Of a stretch of 64,000 nt of DNA, positions 48,595 to 60,182 are shown one piece after another. Numbering within the stretch: the stretch's first letter is position 1; every line of letters begins with the position of its first letter. The position numbers were made by a program, and so were the translations under genes. The notes beneath the pieces are model-generated. The model worked only from the letters and a program-made list of their open reading frames with translations. It had not been told where the DNA came from and ran no database searches. The DNA is from Cercis canadensis (Eukaryota > Streptophyta > Magnoliopsida > Fabales > Fabaceae): positions 74,050 to 138,049 of the forward strand of contig QAOA01001603.1 of NCBI GenBank assembly GCA_003255065.1. The letters run 5' to 3'.

Positions 48595-49012
48595 GGTTGC
48601 TATAGTTTGGACAAATTTTAAATTAAGTTCCTATAGTTTTTTTTCTTCTTTTAGGGTCTTTATAGTTTGAAAGTTTTTTAATTAGGTTCTTTCTATGACT
48701 TTTGGTTATAATTTGATCAGTTTAATATTAACATAACAAAAGACTTATTTATATGACAATAAAAAAATTAACGTAGTATCAAAATAACACAAAAATAATC
48801 ATATTATCAAATATTTTATGCATTTTTTTAAGTCAAAATTTGATGAGATATCAATTTTTGTACCTTTGACGTCACATCAATTTTTTTTATTATCATATAA
48901 ATAAGTTGTTTGCTATAATAACACTAAATTGACAAAATTATACTCAAAATGACAAGTGGACCCAATTAAAAAAAATTATAAGACCTAATTCAAAATTTAA
49001 TTAAATCATAGG
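48595..49012. mobile_element. Foldback MITE, copy A
   Basis: The two halves are inverted copies of each other. The left arm has aaattaagttcctatagttt, then gatcagtttaatattaacat and gacttatttatatgacaata. The right arm repeats these in reverse complement (ttatcatataaataagtt, aacactaaattgac, aagacctaattcaaaattt). The RNA could fold into a hairpin with arms of roughly 180 bases. It is related to the copy at 59803-60182. Ends are approximate, and no target duplication was identified. Confidence 0.6.
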
Positions 49013-50006
49013 AAAGTACAAAATGATTTAATCATTTAAAGAACCAATGGGCCCTCACGGCGAGAAAAAGAAGTACGAGTAATTGGAAAATGACTAATGA
49101 GTAATGAGTAACGAGGTAGCTGCCGCAAAAATCCAAAACCGATCCGCACCTCTACCTGACATAAGAAAGGAAAAAATGTAAAATCCCCGTGAAATATATA
49201 AGGAATAGGATCCTGCGAAATCCTCGATTAACGGACAAGAAGAAGGGGTTATTTTCTTTTGACGGGGGTCTCCTAGCCATTATTCTATTCTTCTGCTTAC
49301 GCAAAACGCGTAGCCGGTGTCTGTAGACTCTGAACTCTCTCGACTTTGAATAGGGTAATAAGTGAATATGGAACCTTTATGCGTTGTTGAAATTGAAAAA
49401 TCCATTCTTTCTTTCGTTTACTTCCTTTTTGCTCTTCTGGGTAACTGTTAATTTACTCAGCTGTTAGCTGGCTGGAGTGGCTGTGCTCTGTTTGACATTT
49501 GTCTCTAAGAAGAAGAAGAAGAAGATTCTGCTGTTGTGCCTGTTCTCCTTGTTCTAGGTGTACAGAGGGGTTGTGACTTGTATCGTAAATTTGTAATTTA
49601 AAATGTCTTTTCTTCTGCCTTTTTGCTATTTTTTTTTTCTTCTCCTTTTGATGGGGTTTGTTTGTTTTCCAATAACTTAGTTCAACTGGGTGTCTGCGGG
49701 AATGCGTAGCCACGTAGCGTATATGGTGGGCAAGCTTGTAATATTTGCCGTTTAAAATGGGTTAAAGATAGTCTTATAAGATGAGTTAAAGAATAATCTA
49801 AATGAATTGATAATTACTGTAAATAGGCATGTTTTATATGGTAATGAAGCTCCTTATGTTAGTGTTTTCTTGACCTGGTACTCCATTCCACCTACATTAC
49901 TCCACATTTCCATGTTTGGTAGACTTTGTGCTGAGCTAGAACTAACCCCTACATGATGTCCTTGGTGCAGTTGCACCTGATATAGCAATTTCAGCAAGGC
50001 GGTTGG
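49013..50006 (+). promoter_or_regulatory. TLC gene promoter, leader exon and leader intron
   Basis: A leader exon rich in CT and GA ends near 49354 (tagg before gtaata). An intron of about 616 bp runs to 49970 (ttggtgcag). The rest of the leader, 49971-50006, leads directly into the ATG at 50007. The reverse-strand open frame at 49453-49713 is in this intron and is not a gene. Confidence 0.55.
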
Positions 50007-53000
50007 ATGGGATTCACTTTTCCTTTTGGTTTCCCCATTGGTTCAATATCCTCTAATGACTATGCTAGTCCAAACAAGGAGTTGCATTGGTTGGCATCTG
50101 TCTTCACCGGCATCATCTTCTGTGTTATTGTAAGTAAGCTGAATTGCTGATTAATTGAGCAGTAAACTTTATGTTGCTTCTTAAAATTTGTGAAACTATA
50201 TCTCCATATATTAAAGTAAGAGTTTGAAACCTTATCTCCTTAACGATGGAGGACCAGAATACCGTGTTATATAAGCTTTAGGGAAAAAAAAAAAAAAGGC
50301 CCGGGGGAAAGTGGGGAGAGAAGAGCCACATATGCCTTTTCTGATGAAGGTTAATGGCAATAGTATGTTGTTTTCCACTTAATCAGTCTTTTTACATGAA
50401 TATTGTTGAATTGGTTTCCTTTTTAGTTGAATTTAGTTAGATGTGTTTCTTTTCTTTCTCCATTATTCTTATCCAAATGTTGCCACCATAGCATGTTTCG
50501 GCCTTAAAGCCACACAGAATGCAGAAAGATAAACTGGACCAAAGTTTGCTTCTGTCTCTGTAGGACGTAACTAGTTACTTGGCCAAATAAGTGTATAAGT
50601 TTGTGATGCATTGCTACATTGAACTAGGCTTTTTGGTGAAAGATGCTATGGCAGTGCGCAATGTATTTGTCTTTTGGTGTCTTTGGCTGGAGCAGTATGC
50701 TTGGTTTTTTAAGGGGAAATCTTTCTCCTGGACTGCTGTTGGAAAGGGTTATTTCTATGGCCTATCTTTGGAGTTCAGCTCATGGTTTCTTTCATGGATC
50801 TCCTTACTAGATATGCAGAGGGAATGGAATGCTCTTCTGTACTGATGTCTTTGTTTGATTCTGTTTTGTTCTCTTTTGTTTTTGTAAGGATAATTTATCC
50901 TCCTTCCTCTTCCTTCCAACAAGATTCATCCTTTTATTTTATTTTATTTTTTAAAAAAAGGCCCGTGATGCATTTGAAACAGCATAAATGAATTGAATTA
51001 GGATGATGATAACTCATATGAAGGATTCAAATGGACTATTTGTATATTATTATCCAACATGCAGATCATTCTGGAATTTATTTATGGCTTCAAATGAAGT
51101 CTTAGGACACCAAATTGTTTGATACTTCTCGTCAAGATTTGGGACTAGATATCCAAGTATGTCTTTTTGTGTGAGTATGTTTATTTATGGCTCTTGTGTC
51201 CCATTGGATTGGGACTAAATGTCCAAGTTTGTCTGTTTATGAAAGAATGATTAATAATATCCGGGAATATAACTTTTCTGTTGAGTGCCTCTTTGCCTGG
51301 TAAAAAATGAGTTCCAACTATTATCTTTTGAGAGGGTAATTTAAAAATGAATTCATGGTTTGAACTTTTGGGTTTATATTGATGCACACATTATGCTTTT
51401 GCTCATTTTTCACTTCGTTCTTCTTGTTTAATATATGTTCAGTTTTACGACTTTATCTGAATGGGGAGGAGATGGTGAAAAATTAATTTTATATTAAGAG
51501 TCTTTCTTTTTGCAGTTTTTGAACCTGATCTTTTATCTTCTTGAAGGTTTATAGATTGACCGCATTTGTGAGCTCTCTGTTATTCAAGGGATATGGCAAA
51601 TTGAGCAGTGCAGAGAAAATTGAATGGAATAACCGGTGAATTGCCTTTGCACAATGATTACTGCTTGTCTTGATTTTATCCATAATTCAAATGAATGTTA
51701 ACATTGGTTGTGATGCAGGGGTTTCTCAACATTCCATGCTCTTTTTGTATCATTCGCATCTTTGCACCTCCTAATTCTATCCGATATTTTCAATGAGGAT
51801 TTAAATGATGAGCTGGTTATTAATAGATCTTCTACTTTATCAAATACAGTATTGGGGGTAAGTTGGTGACCATTTAAGAAAAATTTGGTCGCTGGTATCA
51901 TTGTTGTCTGCCTTACTTATATCAGTTATTCAACTTTTGGTATGATAGGTTTTCCTCTTTAACATTAGAGACGGTGTTAATTACATGTTAGAAATAAACA
52001 TGATTGGGAATGTGCTGAAATAGCTGATTCACCAGCACTAGCTCATCTGTGAATAGTCTCTTCATCCAACTTAGAAACTCTACAGGCAAAAATCTCATGC
52101 TTTTTTCTGATTAAAAAAAAATCTTCATACTTTTCTGAGCCACATCTGTTGTAGGTCTAGGCAATTGCCAATCTCTCTAGTAATTCCCATAAAGAAAATT
52201 ATAAAGCTCAGTGATACTTCTATATTTCGTATTGCTGTCCTTCGATTAACATATGCATGAGGGTCTGCCTTAGTATACTGGGTAACATGTTGTGAAGCTG
52301 GGGCATTGTGCCTGGTTTCTTGTAAAATAAGCAAGACCAAGTCAAACCAAGTTGATTGTAGGTAAGTCAGCTTGTCTGCTGGCCTAATGCGATCTTGCTT
52401 TTGTGAGAGGTTTCTATCCCAGTATTATTTTTTGATCAAGTTGATTGTTTTCAGACTATGTGAATTCAGAGTTGATGGGTGAGTGAAATATTAGGCATGC
52501 AGGAAGATCAAAAGAGCAATAAAAGGTAAAATATCGCAATTGGGAACTTCTCACGGGGCAAATTGGAGGTTGTATTATAGTCATTAGTCAAAAAGTGAGA
52601 AATTTGAGTAGGGAGATGAAACTACTGATCAAGAGATGGCAATGAGGCTTTGTATATAAGAAGTATAGCAAGTCAAGTTGAGGAAAGTTGGAGGATCACA
52701 ATGTTGAATATGGTAAAATGTGTAAAATACGGTGTGAGGTGAAAGTTATATTACTAGTAGTTGTAGAATTAAGGATTATTGTGTTGTAATAGCTATTTAT
52801 GATTCAATACTGATGATGAAGTTCCATCGTAAAGCTGTTAGGCATTATTAATATGGCATGCTTCCTAATACCCTATTTACTATTTCTTTAAGGCAGTGGC
52901 TTATTTGTCTTCTTTTGCTTTTATCTTCTCCCTTTGTACAGATTTCTATAGGTTATTTTGTATCTGATCTGGCAATGATTCTTTGGCATTTTCCAGCTTT

Positions 53001-54682
53001 AGGAGGTCTTGAATATGTAAGTATGTTATATAAGCTTGCTTGCTATTATTAATATTATTCTATGATATGTAGTTTTTTTTAGACCTACAAGGCAAGTTGA
53101 ATTTAATTTCCAAGTTTTGGATTCAGAAGTGGTAAACCAACTTCATTCATTTTCATCTAGGTTCTACACCATGGCCTATCCATGTTTTCAATTATTCTAT
53201 CTCTGCTAAGTGGTCAAGGACAGATCTACATACTGATGGTTCTTTTCTCTGAGAGCACAACTCCTTTCGTGAATCTAAGATGGTAAGTCAGCATTAAATT
53301 CTTTTGATATTGTGTACCTTTGTGACTTTGTCAACATTGACTTACTGCTTTAATTACATATGCAGGTACTTGGATATTGCTGGTCTTAAGAACTCCATAT
53401 TCTATGTTGGCAATGGCATGGCTCTGTTCCTAGGGTGGTTGGTACTGTCTAATAAACTCTTGATTTCATTGTGTATGAAAGCTTGCATGATTACCTAAAG
53501 AAATCACTTATGATCGTGAAAATGGTTTTATTTTGGTGTTTTCTTCTTATAATTGTATATTTTGGTTCTAGGTGAGCTATTTCATAAAGCAATGAAAATA
53601 AATATAATCAAAAAGGTTCTGACAAATGAAAACTGAATATTGCATGTATCAGTATGAAGCCTTAAGGAAACCATTTTTCCCTTTTCTTTATCAAATGACT
53701 TTTGAACAAAAAATTCAAAATTATTTGGGTGGCTCACATGAGCTCAAAAGGCTTCACAAGAGCAAGCACCATAAAATTAAATTAGCGAACTTACAGAGTC
53801 TAGAATATCAGAATGACATCAGTAAGTCCATGTCATCTAACTAAGAAACATGACGTGCTTTGATTTCTGAAGCTATTTGTTTTAGCAACAGATGGAGAGA
53901 CTGAGTTTTTTTTATTTCTTTTTCCAAGTACGAGTTCGACACTTTTTTTTTTTGTTAGGGGGGTGGGGGGGAGATTTTGTGACCTTTGATGTTTCCTTGG
54001 TTCTAATGGAAGTAAATATCTTATCTTCATTGGTTGTTGGTAGTTCAGATGCATGTCTTAAATATGTGTAATTTGTATAGTGATTTTGTCCTCCGACATT
54101 TTTTATGAAGTTTTTTAACCTGGACCTGTTGCACTGCAGATTGCAAGGATTTTCCTGTTCATCTTCTTTTTTATCCACATGTGGTTCCATTTTGATCAGG
54201 TTAGCATGTGCTTTCTGATTTCCCATCACATATTCCTTCATAACAAAGATTTTACAGATTATCTTCACATTACGCTATGGCTGCCGTGAAGTATCTGCTT
54301 TAATTTTAAACTCTTACTTCTTCAAAAATGATACTATTACAGCATCCTTAGTACTCCCTCTTCACATTTGCTGAGGTGTGCAGTCAAGATTTGACAGAAA
54401 AAATTTAAGGGGGTCAATGTAGAGTGTTTGTTAAATCTAGACTGTACGACTATGTGGGTGGAAGAATGATGTAAAAAAATGGTGTGAGGGTATCACTACT
54501 CTATCTTTTGGCCAGTTTTAAAGTCTTGCTTTTGGTTGTTTCAGGTGAAGGAAATCTTTCCTCTTGGCTTTTACAGCTTGCTTGCGATATCTCCTATGTT
54601 GGCAATGATGAACGTTTTTTGGTTCTGGAAGATTGCTATGGGTTTGGTTAAAACTCTTTCAAAAGCAAAACACAGCAAGTGA
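50007..54682 (+). CDS. TLC-domain membrane protein (TLCD4/TMEM56-like)
   Basis: Eight coding exons, 50007-50129, 51547-51635, 51719-51857, 52942-53016, 53161-53282, 53366-53441, 54140-54199 and 54545-54682, give 273 aa. All introns are GT..AG and the frame is continuous. There are about six or seven hydrophobic segments (for example LASVFTGIIFCVIV, HALFVSFASLHLLIL, IARIFLFIFFFIHMWFHF, GFYSLLAISPMLAMMNVFW). The TLC core is visible in GYFVSDLAMIL, LHHGLSMFSIILSL, ESTTPFVNLRWYLDIAGLK and the C-terminal basic tail KTLSKAKHSK, which could act as an ER-retrieval signal. Family members are TRAM/LAG1/CLN8 relatives; this subgroup resembles Arabidopsis At1g31300/At4g19645, whose function is not settled. 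The ceramide-synthase catalytic Lag1p motif (two adjacent His and two Asp) is not complete, so I do not call it a ceramide synthase. Intron 1 is 1.4 kb. Confidence 0.9.
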
Positions 54683-56037
54683 ACCTACCACTAGTCCTGC
54701 TCTGGTTTTGAACATTTTTATGCATACTTTTTTGGTATAGCTGATAGCCATAAATATTTCCATGTCGAATTGAATATGTACAGTGATACAATTTTTATTA
54801 TTTAGATTTTAAATTGGTTTTCAAATGGTTCTTCACTTGAAAAACAGGTTCAAGTAATTTATGTAAATTGCAGTTATTTAATTTTAAATTGGTTGTCATG
54901 GATCAAGATGTTAAGCTATTTGTATGGGCCCCTAATATTATATTTCCTTCTATTGGAAATAATGGTTTATTCTTTTTAGTGGGGGTATATAGTTAATGAA
55001 CTTATTATCTGTTATAGAATTTTACTTGTTCACATCACATGCAGTAAAGTAAAAAAACTGCTATAACAATATATGTGCATTAAAGTTGGGCTATAATATC
55101 ATTTTCTCCCTATGTTGCTTTTTCTCATACCTGCAGCTTTCATCTTCAATCTGTTGAACTTGATGCAAATGGGGTCATAACTGGAAACAAATAATAAGCG
55201 AGTACATGTGGATCACCAAAAAAAAAAAAATTATATATAATTTCCACATTTTGAAAGCAGTTATTATTGTTTTTATGCTTTTTCTTTTTTTGTGAATAGT
55301 ATTCATTGACACACTAATAAACTACTAAATTGTGGGTTGAAGTCCAACGAAATTGAGAACCAATACTTTTTAAGAAATGAAATGCATGACTAATAATTAA
55401 ATTCTTTCATTTTTATTTTTAATTTCTAAAATAATACAATTGGTATATATATATATATATCACTGTTACGATATATTTTTAAGTCATCAATTTTTTTTTA
55501 AAATTAATAGAATTTAATTTTAATAAACTAACAATGTAAAAAGACACAACCGATGAGTTATGTGCTTCACATATTTTAAAGTGTCAAATACTTTTACTAT
55601 CAATATGAAAGTACCTTACTTTTTTTTGGAATAATATGGCACTATCATCATTTCATGTTTGTTAAATGTATAAAGTCTTACTCTAACAATAAATCAAATT
55701 TAAGCTAAAACATTAAATTAACAAATATCTGTTTGATGAGAGATTCTTAGGTGCATTAATTATGTGTTGCACCTAACCAAAAAAATATTTAAACTTACAT
55801 GTATTTTTCAATAAAAGACAAGATGCCAAAAGTTTGAGCACGGGAATCTTTTTTCTTTTGGTCTTTTTTTTTTTTTCCTCAAATTTAAGNTGGAATCCGA
55901 CATTTGGCAATTGCTGTCCGACCAAGGCAATTTTTTTTTTTCTTTTTTAGGTGTGAAAATAGGATAAATTGACAGAAAAAAAATAACTTTAAAAACTAAT
56001 TACCTATTTGAGGTATTGTATAAAGTATTGGCACTTT
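54683..56037. other. AT-rich spacer right of the TLC gene
   Basis: This includes the TLC gene 3' region, a short (TA)n microsatellite at about 55444-55460, several long T and A runs, and an N at 55890. I see no gene. It leads into the transposon cluster that begins near 56038. Confidence 0.45.
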
Positions 56038-57293
56038 GTAATAAAATAATATTTGACAAAATGAAAAAGCAAATCCGCAAAGCAATCCGCCAAATGAGAA
56101 ATTGCGGATTGTGTTGAAGTTGAACCACTGCTGAGATGGCAATCCACCAGATGACATGGCAGCAAAGAATGGTCAAGTGGCGGAATTCAGCTGAATTGGC
56201 GAAAATCATTGATTGTAGAAGCATAAATGCAGGTAGCCCTCCTGTCAAGAATTCATCACAGAAATTTGGTTCCTTTGATTGGATATTGTGAAGAAGAATA
56301 TCAGCATATTTTGGTTTACGAGTATATGCACAACGGCCCCTTACGTGATCACATTCATGGTCTAATCCTGCACGCTTGTATTCATCTATTTAGTAGTAGG
56401 GAAAATTTTCATAAAAAAGCATTCCAATTTTTTGACAGATTCTGCCACGCAGAAGCACTTAGACTGGTTACCTCGTCTTCGTATTGCAGAAGATGCAGCT
56501 AAAGCTTAATTACTGGCCACCTTCTTGTTCCATTCCTAATTTTACTTCCAAGTTAACAGTTAAAGAACAATTTTAGATTTCTATAGGTCTTGGCTCTTGA
56601 TTACTTACACACAGGATGCATTCCCAGTATTATTCACCGAGATGTAAAGACAAGCAATATTCTCCTAGACATCAATATGAGAGCAAAAGTGTCAGATTTT
56701 GGACTCTGAAGACTAGCTGAAGAAGATTTAACCCATATGTCAAGTGTTGCACGAGGAACTGTAGGCTAACTGGATCCTGAGTAAGCCATGGTTCACAAAT
56801 GTGCCCATAATCAACATTATCTTTCCTCCTGCACATACTTAACTCATTCAGTAAATTTTACAAACAGGTACCATGCAAATCAGCAACTGACAGAGAAGAG
56901 TACTGTTTACAGTTTTGGAGTTGTTCTGCTGGAACTTATATCTGGTAAAAAATCCTGTATCATCAGAAGATTATGGTGCCGAAATGAATATTGTTCACTG
57001 GGTATGTATGCCTTTCATTAATCTGAAGATGAATGGGAGCATCAATCTAAAACAATTAAGAGACAGTCTATGCAATTTGAAGAGAGAGAGCAAATGTGAG
57101 AGAGAGCCCGGTGAATGCGAGGAATGGCGGGCCCACCAGCTTTTTCAGCCCCATTTCCGCCATTTGACTGGTCAATCCGCCACTTCACCTGGCAGATTGA
57201 CATGTCAGTGCAGCGGTGCAGCCCCCTACTTCCATTTGGCGGATTTCTTTGTATTTTAACTTAATCCGCCATTGACGGGTTTATTTTTTTATG
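56038..57293. mobile_element. Mutator-like element carrying a receptor-kinase fragment (Pack-MULE type)
   Basis: The left 160 bp (about 56038-56200) and the reverse complement of the right 160 bp (about 57130-57293) align along most of their length. Shared landmarks are aaatccgccaaatg, a cc(a/g)ctgc..gacatg stretch, a gatgacatggc/ggtgaagtggc block and tcaa(g/a)tggcgga. Long diverged inverted ends around host exons are the hallmark of Pack-MULEs. Between the ends lies a degenerate receptor-kinase fragment. I could not identify a 9-10 bp target duplication, and the outer ends are uncertain by a few tens of bases. No transposase is present. Confidence 0.6.
56233..57000 (+). pseudogene. LRR receptor-like kinase fragment, captured and decayed
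   Basis: Four exon-like blocks (about 56233-56359, 56439-56504, 56587-56779, 56868-57000) still have introns between them, so this came from DNA, not mRNA. They encode part of a kinase domain: [68 protein letters not shown] (catalytic loop HRD), VSDFGL (DFG) and LTEKSTVYSFGVVLLELISG. It resembles Arabidopsis At1g67720-type LRR kinases. Disabling changes: TGA at 56707-56709 right after DFGL, TAA at 56767-56769 where Tyr is expected, one extra base near 56953 that shifts the frame, and a lost splice donor at 56505 (ct instead of gt). The N-lobe glycine loop, the LRRs and the C-lobe end are absent. Confidence 0.85.
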
Positions 57294-57314
57294 GTTTAAA
57301 TATACTATAAGTTA

Positions 57315-59789
57315 AGGTTTTAAAAATCGGATTGGACCGATCGGACCGATCGGACCGTTATCCAATTTAAATTTCGATTCGGATTAAGAGTCAAAATTGG
57401 TGAGACAATTAAACCGGTAAAAATCAGTGAACTGGTGAACCGGTACCCCTTTTCAATAACAGGAAAATTCACAAAGGAAATTTTTTTTTTGAGATTTTCC
57501 ACAAAAACGATGCCGTTTTGGCACCTGTTTCTAACAGCTGAACTCCTTCCTCCCTTCCCTCGACCTTCTGCATCTATTTTCCCAAAATCCATTCTCAAAT
57601 CCCTAGCCACTCTCCCTCATTCCCTCTGCACCGAACCTTGGTGGCGTGGTCCCTTTCCGGCGCCGGTGTGTACAAGGAAGTGGGTGCAGCCCTTCACTCC
57701 GACCCAACTGGACTCGGTTTCCTCACTCTCTTTCGATCTATAGTGCAGTCCTCTTGTTATCCCATTGCCGCCTACCTCGCCGTTCGCCACAACCGAGCGC
57801 ATATTATAGCACTTGGTGCTTTTCTCTGGGCAGCCGCTACTTTCCTTTTTGCTTTCTCCTTCACTTTCTTCCAGGTACTACTCTCTCTTATTTGATCCAA
57901 TCCTTGTTTGGTTACCGAGAAATTGATAGAAAAGAAAGGAATAAGGAGTTATAAGCTATAGTATGGTTGCGGTAGTTAAGGTTGGAGTGGGCTGAACTCC
58001 ATCTTTCTGAAATTGGTTGTAGGGTGTTTTTTCCTTCTCCAGTAGCGAAGAATGTACGACCGCAATATTGATTAAATTGACAAGCGTTAGTATAAATTGT
58101 TCATATGGGTCAATCTCTTCTCTTCTGCACGATTCTTGTGATACAAATGACTAGCTGGGAGAAGTGCATCTTGGATACTTTGAGTCCACGTGTATGGTAG
58201 AAATCAATTTACTTCATGGTTTAAATTTGTCTGTATCTGTGCCTACCTGAAATTTCTGACTAAGGAGGGACATATAATTGTGCACATCCATAATAATATA
58301 CCAAAGCAATTAGAATGTGACAAGTGATACTATAGGTTAAAACTTAAGAAGCTTCCTCAAATCAAAAGGTTACTCCCACTCTTGAAGTCAGTAATCTGAG
58401 TTATAATGCCACTGTTGCTTTATGTGTTGCATTAGGTATGTATAATAATTTCCCCTAAGGTATGAGAAAACCATCGGTAACATTTGGTACAAAAATATTT
58501 AGACTTTTCTTTTTCTAGTGGCGACCCAATGCTTTCTTTTTTTGTTTTTAAGACCCTGAAGATTGGATGTTCCAATCGAAAGACTCGCATGTTTTCCATG
58601 ACAGGGGAACAGTTAGTGCCCTCCTAAGATATTTGCTCAAATAGACCATTACAACTGAATTATAGCTTAATGATGTGTGATTAATCTAGTTTATCAGTGA
58701 ACTATGGGAAGACAGAGAAATCCATGCACCAGATTTCATTTACGGTTTGTCTTCTTAAAAAGCATATATGTAAAATCTAAAATGATGTGTGTATGTGAAG
58801 AGTGTCGGTAAATTGTGATATTCAAGAATGATTTTGTAATCATGACTTTAAACTGGCAAGAAGCATGCCAAGATGCCAAAGCGATATGGATCTATATGGG
58901 ACTCATTAAAGCAAAGTAGTAAACTGAGGTGATTTTTTAACGTATCTTTTTAGTCATACTCAAGAAAGCAAGTTCATATGGAGGTGTAAAACATCAAACA
59001 ATTTTACGACTAAAGCAATCAATTTGGGCCATGTCTTGTTTGTGTTTGAACTGTTTTATATGTAACTCCTGGGTTCATGTTAGAATAACCTTCAGTTTAT
59101 TATGGGAGCAGCTGCTAGCCATGTTCGCTTGTTGATGAAGCATAAGCTGTTTTACATTCTCTATAACCTGTTTTTTGGTTGAAAAGAAAAGTGAAATGCC
59201 ACCTAGACCAGTTTGTGGCTGACTTTTGATTTTGCTTTTAAAATGGGCAGCACCCTAAACATGGTATCCCTTTAGTTGGAAATTTAATAGCTGCATTTTA
59301 TGGAGTTGCCTAATTTTGTGATTAATTATATCATGCAGTAGCATTTCCCATGAGTTCACGACTATTCTTTGCAAGCAATTTCAAACATATGCTCTCTTTT
59401 TCTTCTTTGTGATATGCCCACAGAATTTTAGGACCTTGCTGCTTCAGCTGGATAAGGCTTCAATGATTTATGCTCCTCAATTTGAGAAGAATAAATGAGT
59501 TGATGTTTGTGTATTTGACTTATTTGGTTTATGATTGTGGGTGATAACTTGTGCATTTTACTTATATATTTGGTTTTGATGGTTTTAAGACTATGTATTT
59601 TAATTTTTAAGTTTGAGATTTTCACTTATGAGTTGAGTTTAATGATTTAGGCTTTTGCCACCATGTTTTCCTTTTGAATCTTTAATTTCGGAAAAAAACT
59701 TCGATTAAATTGGTTCGACTAGTGGTCCAACTGGTCATTTTTTGTCACACACCGGTTTGCTCACCGGTTCAGTTTTTAAAACATTGCTT
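57315..59789. mobile_element. Transposon-like unit (about 2.5 kb) carrying an MFS-transporter exon
   Basis: The left end (ggttttaaaaatcgg, then repeated ggaccgatc words and later ggtgaaccggt) and the right end read in reverse (gttttaaaaactgaaccggt) form imperfect inverted repeats. The 7-mer taagtta flanks both sides (57308-57314 and 59790-59796), 7 of a possible 8-bp hAT-type duplication. Such GGTTTTAAAAAcCGG ends belong to common plant hAT-like elements. Inside is an exon-like MFS fragment at 57664-57874 and about 1.8 kb of noncoding sequence. No transposase was found. The unit abuts the Mutator-like element on its left. Confidence 0.5.
57664..57874 (+). pseudogene. Major-facilitator (spinster/UNE2-like) transporter exon fragment
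   Basis: An exon-like block encodes GVYKEVGAALHSDPTGLGF, LTLFRSIVQSSCYPIAAYLA, VRHNRAHIIALGAFLWAAAT and FLFAFSFTFFQV, then meets a good donor (cag before gtacta). This is the start of plant MFS proteins such as Arabidopsis UNE2 (At1g78130). Full proteins have 400 or more residues and about 12 membrane spans; only the first two or so are here, and nothing downstream to 59789 continues the protein. The reading frame is open through this piece, so it is young or simply short. Bases 57500-57660 look like a gene leader and may have been captured with it. Confidence 0.7.
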
Positions 59790-59802
59790 TAAGTTATTAA
59801 TT

Positions 59803-60182
59803 TGAATAATTTTGATTTATGTCTTTAGAAATTTTTTGTTGTTGAGTTTTTATAGTATACAATTTTTTTAATTAGGTACTTACTATCACCCATCTATTAC
59901 AATTTTGTTAGTTTAATGCTAACATAGTAAATAACTTGTCTAAGTGACACAAAAATTATCATTTTATTAAATTTTAGCTCAAAAAAATGCATAAAGAAAT
60001 TAAGGAGGTGTCAATTTTTGTGTTAGTTCAGTTTTTTTTATTGTCACATAGATAAGTCATTTGTTTTGTTAGCACTAAACTGACAGATTTATATTTGGGG
60101 ATAATAAAAGTGACTCAATTAAAAAAAAATTAAACTATAAGGAGGAAAAAAAATTACAGGACCCAATTCAAAATTATTTTAT
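59803..60182. mobile_element. Foldback MITE, copy B
   Basis: This is a relative of copy A at 48595-49012. The left arm contains gttagtttaatgctaacat and ataacttgtctaagtgacac. The right arm carries the reverse complement forms (attgtcacatagataagtca and ttagcactaaactgacag). The outer arms contain ggacccaattcaaaatt and its inverted, diverged partner. The arms match each other better near the centre than at the ends. Borders are approximate. Confidence 0.6.

Noticed and set aside
50007..54682. Ceramide synthase identity for the TLC-domain gene
   Set aside because: The complete Lag1p active-site motif with paired His and Asp residues is not seen; the protein fits the shorter TLCD4/TMEM56-like group better.
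57320..57610. 96-codon minus-strand frame next to the MFS fragment
   Set aside because: It translates the repeated CCGATCGGACC-type transposon end; no protein similarity recognised.
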